A DNA stretch of 64,000 nucleotides from Simmondsia chinensis (taxonomy: Eukaryota > Streptophyta > Magnoliopsida > Caryophyllales > Simmondsiaceae): contig JAGTTD010000015.1 of assembly GCA_018398585.1 (NCBI GenBank), positions 7,383,001 to 7,447,000 of the forward strand, read 5' to 3'. Shown here piece after piece: positions 36,365-47,700 of the stretch. The notes beneath the pieces were generated by a model. It did not search any database, was not told where the DNA came from, and worked only from the letters and a program-made list of their open reading frames with translations. Position 1 is the stretch's first letter; each line of letters opens with the position of its first letter. The position numbers were made by a program, and so were the translations under genes.

Positions 36365-37235
36365 ATTTTTCTGAATTACAAACATGAGGTGCATATATAA
36401 CATGACATAAATCCATTGTCAAAACTGTATTATAAATATGGAATACGGATGTCTACCCGTCCTTCGTCCCTAAACTAAAAGAATCTACTCTTCCATAGGA
36501 GTTCTACACATCATTCAAATCTAAAAAGATAAAACAATGAATAAAAACTAGGAATTGAAAACTCCCTCAATTGATGCTGATATTAGTCCTTGCTTTAATT
36601 CTCCTAGCACTCCAACCACCTACATTTCGACATTTGACAACCCCTTGGATCTCGTAACGGCTTTGGGAAGTTGAGGAGGAGAGAGACAAGGCAAAACATG
36701 GGAAATAAGGTCTCTCCCTCTCTATTTATAGGCGGGAGCGTTGTTTAGGGTACGTCCAGATGCCCTCGATTGATCGGCCACCAGTTGACAGCTTGCGCAG
36801 TTAATTTAAAATGCGCATAACTTTTAATCTGTAAGGAGTTACAAGCCAAATTATATACCAAATCGAAGCCCTCGAAGAGATCTACGTGTCCCCAGTGGTT
36901 TCATTAGTGGATTAGCAAATTATTGGGTCATAAATACTCTTAACCTTTTTTCTCGTTTTATACTTGACCGATTGCCAAAATGTATGGTCAATTGATCTAC
37001 GCGCTGAAGAAACGACTCTTTTCGACCGAATCTTGACCTGTTGGGTACTTTTTTTGCACACATGGTCAGGTTTCTCATAGTAGTTTTCAAATGTCAGATT
37101 TCTCATAATAGTCTTCAAATATGCCTCAATTAGGCTTTGATTATGCCACTTTTCAAACTTTGTTTGCTCCGTTACACTCCAAGCCTAAATGTACCTAGAT
37201 TACAACAAAACACACATGTAAAATCCAAATATGTT
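36365..37235. other. Non-coding, probably LTR-derived
   Basis: No ORF of interest. CTCTATTTATAGGCGGGAG near 36720 looks like a plant LTR TATA region, and AGTAGTTTTCAAATGTCAG / TAGTCTTCAAATATGCC near 37078-37120 is a short imperfect duplication. Assignment to the Gypsy LTR or to another element is open. Confidence 0.4.
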
Positions 37236-37369
37236 GTGGAAATGAAAAAGAAAATATGATTTTAGGTTCTTGAGTTTTGGAACACAATACTTACTATTTT
37301 CTCTAATTATATTTGAGTTTGTATTTTATTCTCATTCTGTTGATTATAATATATCCCTAGTTTATAACA
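37236..37369 (+). repeat. 3' LTR fragment of the decayed Copia
   Basis: This aligns with 28440-28570 to the shared end TTTATAACA. Only about 134 bases are recognisable, and the preceding pol region is missing. Confidence 0.65.
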
Positions 37370-38037
37370 AAATTTACTGTAATTATCAAATCCGTTCTAT
37401 ACTTTGGCTTGTATTAAACAAAGCATCAAAATTTGACCACGACTTGTTAAAGTTACGGCCTGGGCACTCTAACATAAATACTTATAGGATGTAACCAAGT
37501 CAAACATTCAATTAATTACTCTTGTTCAAAACCGACTACGGTTCTTTCATGTTTGTTTTGGAGGCTCGATAACCTATTAAACCAAGTTTGAGCAATGTTC
37601 GATAAGCTTAATAGCTGAGTTTAAATCGAGAGGTCCTCTACTCATTAATGTTTGCAAACACATTGATAAAGGCTCGTTAACATTGGTATTGGCTTGAAAA
37701 TTGTTCAACAATATTTCAATAGTAATACGAATAGCTCAATTCAATATCGAGCTCGACTTGATAGCAAACTTGTATCGGTTCAACTGTGTGGTCAATTCGA
37801 CTCGGTAACGAGTTTAACTCAACCTGATTAGCTAGTAAATCGAGTTGAGTGGAATCGAGTGTCGAACACATTAATATATTACAAAACCAAGTTCAAATAA
37901 TGGTTTTAAAGCTCTATAAAAACTCGCCTATCAAACCCAAGCTTGATACCCCTTTTGAAGCTTGAGTTAGAACAAGGATATGTTCCGCGCAACTCAACTG
38001 ACTCACAAAACAACTGGATGGATCTATGTGAAAATTG
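37370..38037. other. GCTCG/TTAAC-rich degenerate repeat DNA, no gene seen
   Basis: Words such as GGCTCG, GAGCTCGAC, AACTCGCC and CGTTAAC recur in both orientations from about 37560 to 37970, similar in style to the element at 9531-10076. Boundaries were not found. Confidence 0.4.
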
Positions 38038-38287
38038 GATGGATTGAAATGATGTGATTCTATATTAGGTATTTAGAGTCTACAGTATTAAGATATTTAG
38101 TATTATAGTAATTTAATAGTAAGTAGTGGGCCCTACCTAAAGGGAGCTCCTTCTATAAATAGAGGGGGGACATTGTATTCACAATCATCCAATGAAATAA
38201 AATGTCATCTTATATTTTTTCTTTATGTCTCTTCTAATGCTTTCTTTTAGTTTATAGTATACTTTTATTTAAGTTCGTAACAGATGG
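38038..38287 (+). mobile_element. Candidate solo LTR 130 bp upstream of the MOSC gene
   Basis: The body 38043-38282 has CTATAAATAG (about 38153), a downstream AATAAA (about 38196) and the end TTCGTAACA, all usual for a Copia LTR. GATGG occurs at 38038-38042 and 38283-38287 as a candidate 5-bp duplication. The left end reads ATTGAAATG instead of TG, so that edge is less sure. It could supply an alternative promoter. Confidence 0.6.
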
Positions 38288-38352
38288 CATTGAAGTTGAC
38301 ACCGGGGTGATGCGGTAGGTGAGCGTCCTCTTTTGAAATCTCTACAGTGCAC

Positions 38353-38359
38353 TATAAAT
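38353..38359 (+). promoter_or_regulatory. TATA box of the MOSC gene
   Basis: TATAAAT lies 65 bases before the ATG, which would place transcription start near 38385 and give a very short 5' UTR made largely of GA repeats. A second TATAAAT at 38154 belongs to the candidate solo LTR. Confidence 0.5.
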
Positions 38360-38390
38360 TGAGCCCTAAGGGACGAAATATCTTGTCCCG

Positions 38391-38418
<28 letters not shown>
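38391..38418 (+). repeat. (GA)14 microsatellite ending on the start codon
   Basis: Fourteen GA units run without interruption into the ATG, so the final A is the A of the start codon. Length changes here would alter the 5' UTR but not the protein. Confidence 0.95.
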
Positions 38419-38421
<3 letters not shown>

Positions 38422-41400
38422 GAGAGGCAGCGGCAAGAGTGAAGTCAATCTTCGTGTATCCCGTCAAATCCTGCCGCGGAATTTCTCTCCCTCGTGCCCC
38501 TATTTCTCCCACTGGTACTCCTCCCTCTCTCTCTCTCGTCTTTGTATACGCGTTGTTATAACCCGACGTAGTAATTAGTTCAAAATTTTATATATTATTA
38601 ATCATGAATAAAAAAGAAATTGAGGAAGAAAAGGAAGGATTATAAAAATAATCAATATTAGGAAAAAAGTGAGAAGACAGAAGAAGGAATATTGAAGGCA
38701 GAAATTGAAGAAATTGGGACAGCGAGAGTTAGAATTCACATAATAAAGAAGAAATTTTATTAATCAAGTGAAATTAATTACAATAAAGGATTAATCCCTA
38801 TTCATAGAGTCTTCATGGTAAAATACTGAAAAAAGAATAAAAAATATAAAAAATTTGGTAAAAACGACTTTTCGCGCTCAGCAACGGCCAATCAGATCAA
38901 TTGGATACCAACAAAAGCTTTGCGTAAGCTTATCCGATTGATCGAATATATATCTGACTGATCGGATATTAATAGAATCATGGGACACGCATGGCCTTTT
39001 GGATTTTTCTTTCGATTCTCAACTTTTAATTCTATTTTTAAGGCTTGTTATTATCTACTATTGTTGTACAGCATCACATGATCCACCCACCATTATGGCC
39101 GATCACAACTACTCCCCATTATTATTGGTTGATTTATATGATTAAGTTATTTTTTTGTCACGACAATAGATTAGGATTTTTTTTTTTTTTTAAATGCATC
39201 TAATATGACCCAACCAAGTATTAGGCCAAAACATTCATTCCATCACCACGAAAGAGAAGAATTTGGGTAAGAAAGGGAAGAATTAGGGGAAGAAATCATA
39301 AAAAAGGAATCTGGAAGACAGTAGAAGATGAAGGGAATTGAAGGAAGAAGGGAAGTATAGGGAGAAGTAAAGCGTTTGATTGAAAATCAAATAGTAATTT
39401 TATTCATCTTGTAAATTCATCATTACAAATGAGGCCTAAGAAGCCTTTTATAGAGCTTACAAGGTAAAAATAACAAAAAGGACTAAAAATAAAAGAAATC
39501 AGCCAAAATAACATAAACCAGAAATGCGCGCCCCATAGCCGATCCGATTGATCGAGTAGGTATCCTGTCAATCTAATACCAACAAAAACTCCCTGCAGGC
39601 TGATCCGATCAATCAGGTATACATCTGATTGATCTGATATTGACAGAATCATGATAGTATCTAAATATTTTATCCTGTAAAATAAATATCTTTGTGCACT
39701 ACTTAACCAAACAATTTATGGTAAATAGTTACATATCTTAAATGAATAAACCTTATTTAGCCATATACGCTGAAAAGTGATAAGTTGAAAATAGATAACC
39801 AAATACCCCTTTAATATAGTGATAATACATATGCTATTGATTTACTTAGTATACATACACTAAGTTGTGTGGTACATAGTTATCTCCTATATTCTTCTTT
39901 CATCAAGTAGTTATCTCCTATATTCTTCTTTCATCAAGTGTGTGTTATTACTTTATTTGACTTTAAATATTGTTGTTTCTTTTCTTTTTAGGGTTGTGGG
40001 CCATTGGAGCTTCTCTATAGGGTAGCACCCTGTAGGAATAAGGTTGCGTATATCTTACCGCCTCAGACCTTGCGTTGGCGGGAGCCTCTTTGAGGCACTT
40101 GGCTATTGTTGTATTCTCTTATCATCAAGCACTGGCCTATCATTGAGTGTGTATGACATAAAAAAAATCCTTAGTGTATGTATCATTACTTTGCTTAATA
40201 ATGTAGTTTGGGGTCTTTGAACTGATCTGGTTTAGCTCGCTGTGCATAATGCTTAGTGGGAAATTGGAAGGAAATTAAGTTGTAGTCGAGATGGAATAGA
40301 ACACACGGGCGCATATGGGTTTGCTTATGCTTTGAGACGAGCACTGTAACAAAGGGGAACAATAATCTTCTTAGGTCTAATGGAAAAATGCCTCAACTGA
40401 TTCTTTACAGAGGGCAAGTTATTAAGGATTCCACATATAAGGCTAGTAAAAATCCTATGTTGAAGTTACGAGAAAAAAGAAATCAATATATAAGTCTAAT
40501 GAATTACTCCACCCAGTGTATTTAGTTGCGCCTAGGCGCTGAGGCGAGGCAAGGCGCAACTCCCTCGCCTCACAAGCATCAGGTGAGGCGCGCCAAAGCT
40601 TGCTAAGGCAATCGAAGCGCGGAGGCCTTTTTTTTTTGGGTATATTTTACCTTAAATTTAACATATTATTATATTCTATGTGTTTTTGTTATGTTACATA
40701 ATTTTTGAAAAAAGCTTATGTTGATATATTTACAATTTTTGTAAAAAAAGCTTAAGTTGATATATATAATATAGAGCATTTTGATGAATATCAATATCTT
40801 TTAGCGGTATTTTTCTTAAGCACTATATAGATTTTTAATTAGAGTTGTTATATTATATAATTAATTAATTTTATAACTTATATTCATGAAATATTTTATA
40901 AATATAGAATATGAATGCATAGTATGAAACTGTGCGCCTCACTTCACTAAGGCGCGCACCTAGGCACTAGGACCCCCTATCACCTCAGTGCGCCTTGCGC
41001 TTTTTTATACATTGACTCCACCTAATACCGGTTTTAGGATGGAATCAAACTTGGGCTTATATGGGGACCTCATATACTTTTATTTTTTGGGTAGAGTTTA
41101 AGGCCCAGTGAAATTTTCACATAAGTGATGGAGAGAATCCTTGTTGGCTAATCTTCTTCTTTGAAAATTACGGTCAACTATCAGTCTAAACTAATAGTGC
41201 ATGGTCCCATCTTGTCTTGACGTTGGATGAAGGAATAGTAAATTAATAACTCAATGAATTTGGGGATAAATATTTAATTGGAATCTACATTCATTGATTT
41301 CTTATGAGTTATGTTGGCACTTGTTACGGGATATTTGTGACTTGGAAGATGAACACTACAACGAAACATGTTATATTTTGATGCTTATTTAAGTACTTCT

Positions 41401-44400
41401 GGAAATTTTTAACTATGAAGAAGTGAATTATAGATGCTCCAGTGGAACCAAGAAATTGTGTGTTGGCAATTCTCCATGCTTTAATGCATCGAGAATCTTA
41501 ATGATACAGTGTGTCAAGGGTTTGAAATTCTCGAAACTTTTTTGTATAGTTTTCTTTCACACGACACTTCTTATTAGCAGGATAACGCGTTGTGACACTT
41601 GTGTGCTTCAAGATTTGGTGGAAAGTAATAAGCATCAGGGTTCCTCATGAGCAACAGAAATTTTGAGACTATAAAGCGTCAAGGTTTTCTTTATTTATTT
41701 TCTTTTAATCCATCACATACTATCCTAACTCGTTTTTACATTGACTTAGAACCATTTTCATTAACCTTAATATTTCACATGTTATAGATCTTTTCAAGAA
41801 TCCAAAACATTCGGATCTAAAATTTCATTACATATCATTCCATTCAAAATGTCACACATCTTTAGTGTATACTCAGTTCAAAATGATCCCATAGAAAACC
41901 TGTAATACTTATGTCAAAGCTTGTTTTGCTAAAGCAATAACATTAAATGTGACCTAAAGCCGCCTCATATAATGGGAAAATTTGGCTTGGCTTGGTTTAT
42001 TTTGTTGATATGTGACTTGAAAATGTTCTTTCCTTCTGCTTGTCTTTTTCTTTTTTCCGATGGATCAATGTTGTGTTTGGGTGTGTAGGGTTTAGATGGG
42101 ATCGACAATGGCTGATTGTGAATGCAAATGGAAGGATGTACACTCAAAGGGTTGAACCAAAGCTTGCTCTTGTGGAAGTTGAATTGCCTGATGAGGCATT
42201 TTCTGAGGGTTGGGAACCCTCAAAGAACTCCTACTTAGGTAAAAGGAAAATTGAGTGCTTATTATGCAAATTAGTTGAATTTATTTCTATGCAAGTTAGT
42301 TAGCTACATAAAAACCCAAGCATGCCAGGGGAAGAATTGCAACTGCAACTATCGGTCACCGAAATCAAAGCTATAGGCTATCAAGAGACAACAAGCGCAA
42401 GAGCATAAGCCCTTCGTATCATAAGCTGCTCAACCATGCTTTGTGATGCACCCCCACGACATATTCAATAATTACATAATGAATTTTGAGCTATCTATTA
42501 CTTGATTGAACATTATGTAATCATACATTTGCAATGGTATCAAGTACTTTTGTAGTTAATAGTATTTGGATGCGGATGTAATTTTAAGCAGTTTGTATTA
42601 ACTTCATACCCGTCTCAAAGGGCTGTGAATTTGCTTGTTTTAACTTTCCGGTTTTTAATATGCCGCAGAGGGTACATGATTTTATCTTTCTGAATTGCTA
42701 CGTTTCTGAGTTTCTAATATCAGCTTAAATGTTCCCTCTCCTTTCTACAGTGATTAGAGCACCTGGAATGAATGTGCTGAAAGTTTCGATGAGTAAGCCT
42801 CATAACGAGGTTGATGGTGTGTCTGTGTGGCGCTGGACTGGGTCTGCCTTGGATGAAGGGGAGGAAGCAGCACAATGGTTTACGAATTACATTGGGAAGA
42901 CTTGTCGGTTGGTACGATTTGATGCAGGTACTATCAGTTCAGTTTCATTTTATAGAGCAAAATCTCAGTGCTAAGAACAACAAATCCAGTGTCTCAAAGG
43001 ACTCCTGCCAAAGCAAGGTGTGGGGTTGGTGAGATATATGCAATTTTACCTTTTCAGGGTGCTGCCCTATAAGGAGGCTGTTTCCAAAGGGCCCTAATCC
43101 TAAAAAGCGAAAATGTAAGAATAAAACAACAATAAAGCATGCAAGCAATAATAAGGCAACAACAATAGCAAACATGTTAGCGTAGGGGTGCTGTGAGCTG
43201 GTATCGTTGCGCTCCTCTATCCTAAACTGCTACGTCACCTACACGTATTTTTACTCGTCACTTAGCTCTATCTAATACAATCTCCTCATTAAGGTTTATG
43301 TAATGCCCTAGATAATATTGCAAATAGGCTTGAACCCGAAAGGCGCTACACGGCTGCACTATCATGAATTCCCTCGTCATAGAACAAAGCCTGAAAATTT
43401 ATTATTCATAGATCTCGAAATTTCCATAGAAGTCTCCATGAAACATAATAGATCGAGTCCCAAATAACATCAATACTAACGATCAAAACCAATAGTATAA
43501 AAAGTCGAATTACAATGTAACATCCATAACATCCCAATAGGGAATTTTATATCTAAACTACGAGAACTAAATTAATCCTCTAAACAGGATGTTGCTCTGC
43601 CTTCCTCATCCTTCTAGAACTGCCAAACTAGTAATCTAGAAAGTAGAAGAAAGGAGCGAGCAAACAACACGCTCAACAAGTACACCATATACCCTACCTG
43701 GATCGAGCACAATATTTAACACTGGATAAAGAACGAATTCAATGTAAGCAAGGAGTAAAACATCACTTTAGATTAAAATTTATCCCACATAAGTACCACG
43801 ATTAGCTCACAGATCAATCGGAGACTACAACCGGTATTATAATCCCGCGACAGGGCCATAGATCAACTTTCACATAATTCACATTCAATTCATCGGCCAC
43901 AAGCTCTTTAGGTTACATTCAATTCGTCAGGCACACGGGCTCTTTTAGAATTCAATTCGTCGGCCACGCAGGCTCTTTTAGTATGCATTCAATTCGTCGG
44001 CCACACAAGCTCCTTTAGAATGCATTCAATTCGTCAGCCACACAGGCTCTTTTAGAATGCATTCAATTCGTCGGTCACACTGGCTCTTTTAGAATACATT
44101 CCAGGCTCTTTTAGAATGAATTCAATTCATCAACCACACAGGCTCTTTGAGTATGCATTCTATAGTCGATAGACCCCTGGGGATCAACATAGTATTTGTG
44201 AGTTCTTCCCCGAAGAACCTTTCAATTTAAATAACAAGTTCACAATAGTTTCATCCACATTATAGCAAGTACAAATTTTCTCGAAAATTCATATATTCCA
44301 TCATCGAATCAGCATATGAATTAATATAATTTCAAATCTTAAGCGTAGTAATCACAAGCTCAATCAAACACATATGTCCTGTCCTGCTTTAACAAAATAA

Positions 44401-44587
44401 TAAATCGCTCAAATATAAGTCTTATACTTCAAGTCATATAGAACAATTTTCATACTTTACAAACAAGTAGGGGAAGTGGTATACTTACGTTTAATATTTT
44501 CTAATTCAATTTCAAAACTTTTAGTACGTATCTAGCTTCAAAAACCTATCAAAGGAGAGGAATTGGGAGTGATGGTTGGTGCTTGAT

Positions 44588-44628
<41 letters not shown>

Positions 44629-44675
44629 TTGGAAGGGAGAAAGAGAGGAGAAATTAGGGTTAAAACCCTCCTCCT

Positions 44676-44719
<44 letters not shown>

Positions 44720-47700
44720 CTTTAGTATTACTAATGGGCCCTTGAGCCCATAGTTTATTTATAACCCAGTTAAAATAATAGTAAGTTCTAATTATATTAT
44801 ACTAAAGCAAAGCAACATTCCTATTGCCCCAAGGACTCCTGCTTAAGCAGGGGGGTGGATGTAAGCAGCCTTCCCAGGAGGACTTCCCCTAACCTGAGGG
44901 GTGCAACACGAGGACTTCCCAGGAGGTCACCCATTTTGGTACTACTCTCGCCCAAACACGCTTAACTTCGGAGTTCTAATGGGATCCGGTGCTTGCGTGT
45001 TGGTACCCTCTTAGGTTAATTGGATTATAGTACCTATCCCAATTTAATTCGACTGGGTGTATTACAGTTTAGGTGGGTGAGACCATGTCTAATCGTCTCC
45101 ATCCAGCTTCTCTTTGGCCTGCCTCTACCTCTCCTCTAGTGCGTAATATGAAGTTATTCACATCTCCTAATGGAGATGCTTGTCGGTCTTCTCCTAATAT
45201 GCCCGAACTACTTTCAGTTGGGGACATGATGTTCTATTGCTTTTTCTTTACAACAAATGTGTGACATGCTTTCACTTCAATCTTCTTAATTAAGCGAGGC
45301 ATTTGTACTTTATCTTTGTCATAGCAGCCAAATTTGATTCTACTTATCCAGAAATTAATCTCATAACTAAACTATGACTAATAAGACAGCACGGACTAGA
45401 GGTGTATATGAGCCAAAGCCTAGCTAGGGCTTGTTAGGCTAGAGGCTTAGCTTGTCTAACATTTGGCTCAGCTGGGCTAACAAATGATATTGAGATTGAA
45501 TCATTTAAGCTCACAAGCCTGCAAGCTCAAGCTTTAGTTGACTCAGCCTTCACTCCTTAAGCTAAATAAGTGGGGCTCAGCTAAACTCAAGCTTAAGTAC
45601 TTGTGAGCCAGTTCGGCTTATTTACACCCCCTAGCATGGAAAAACCAAGCAATCAGTTCTAAGTTTTATATCTGAACCTCCAGCATCAGTAACTAGAGCT
45701 ACAGATCCAGAATTTGCTGATGGATACAGGACCATGTTCTCCGATGAGTTCCCATTCTTGATGATATCTCAGGTTAATCCTGTCTGAACTTTTAATGAGG
45801 ACATTCATTATTTTCTGTATCGTGATTCTCGATAAACACCTCGTATTCTGTGCTCTTGCAGGGATCATTAGACGCGCTGAACGAGATTCTAAAGGAACCA
45901 ATACCAATCAACCGTTTTAGACCCAAGTAGGTGCCCATTAGCATGATTGCTATCTATTTCAGTTTCAAGCATATTTTTGGTAAGTAACATTGACAACTTT
46001 ACATGTAAATAGAGGTAAAATATCTCTTCTGAGATTGAAGAGATCGACATATAAGCTTAATGGTTTGTTCTTCCTAATGCCGCCAATTGGTTTTAGGATG
46101 AATAATCACTTGTGTTTATATATAGACCTCATATATGCCTATTTCATGGAATGGGCCTGAGGCCGGTAAAATTTTGCAAATAACATGTGGATTTTATAGC
46201 ATTTCGATACTTCATATCGCCCATTAGCCTTATATTTGATATACAAGGCCCTTTTGACATTACTCTGATGATAAATCACACGCGAACATAGATATTCATG
46301 ATGACACAAGGGCTTACCACATATTAACTTTGATATGTTGCAGCATTCTTGTTGAGGGTTGCGAACCATACGCTGAGGACTTGTGGAAGGAGATAAAAGT
46401 AAGCCAGTTAACGTTTTATGGTGTGAAGCTCTGCACTCGCTGCAAGGTTCGAGATCATTGTCTCTTCGTGCTTCCAATCTTATAGTACGAGTATAATTTA
46501 TTCTTGGATTTCACTCATAAATTAAGCTTTTGGGATAGCTCATTCCTCGACGTAGTATCAGATCACGAATTCGAATCCCACCGACCCCACACTTTAATAT
46601 AACTACAATTCAAGCGAAGTTATAGAATGGGCTTGTGTATTGTCTATGTTATCTATGTTTCAAACTCAAGAGGCATTCGCATGAGGGGGACGTATTAGAG
46701 TATAAAAACTACTCCTGGGCCTTTGCCCATTAATTTAAGCTTTTGGAATAGTTCGTTTTTAATAGTTATCAACTTTCCACTATTGGAGATGTCTGCAATT
46801 CTCTTGTATGTAAAAGAATTTGTAGTGGTTTTTCTTTGGCTTATTTCTACGAATGTCATTCAAGCTCGTGTTGAGCAGATTACTCATAAGGGTAAGATGT
46901 TCTTCGGTGGTGAAATCGGCTTCTCAATGTTGTAGCCTTTTGAGAGGGTGTGAGGAGGTCCTAAAAGAATTTGCAGTTTAGCATAATCCGGCTTAGACAC
47001 CAAACTAAACTTCAAGATAAAAACGTGGATGGATCTTTTAATCTTTTTATTTTATTCAAATTAAGGGGAAAAAAAAACATGAAACAAAAGAAAAACCGAA
47101 AATTAAAAAATTTTTTTTTTTTTTTAGTTTTTGAAAAACCAAAAACTACAAAAGAAAAAAAAAAACTAAATAGGCCCTAAGGCAATAGTATCTGACTTGT
47201 TTTATTTCCTATTTGCAGGTACCCTCGATCAATCAGGAAACCGGGATGCCTGGGTCTGAGCCTAGCGAAACTCTTAAAGCATTCAGATCAGATAAGATCT
47301 TGCGACCTCATCGAAAACCACAAGGACAGGTATGAACCTTGTAGTAACTTTTTTGTTAAATTCCACTGGGCCAAGGCCAAGCCCAAAAAATTGTCATGTG
47401 AGATCTATAGTAAGGAAAAGTAGGCTTACATCCCAAAACCAATTGACACTAAATGGGATAGCCCTGTTGACTTATATATTGATCCCATGTTATTAGTCAC
47501 AATCCTCGTGGTATTTTGTTACTATATACTCATATGTAGTGTTCTTGACACTTCAAACCCTGCCTTGGTGGGAGCCTTTATGCACTAGGTTTGTTTTTGT
47601 TTTCTACTCATATTTTAGAGTTCTTGACACTTTCCAATTCATAGCAACGGGCTGGTTCATTTTCCGGGATGCTGGTTAGAGTTAGCTTTAATGAGATGAA

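Noticed and set aside
39404..39652. 82-codon minus-strand ORF in MOSC intron 1
   Set aside because: It falls in one of the two LTR-like repeats and is not open in the other copy.
44898..45012. Functional 5S rRNA gene
   Set aside because: The first 25 bases are diverged, there is one copy only, and it lies within an LTR-like unit in an intron.
46139..46477. 112-codon minus-strand ORF
   Set aside because: It is a shadow across a family X fragment and MOSC exon 6 on the opposite strand.
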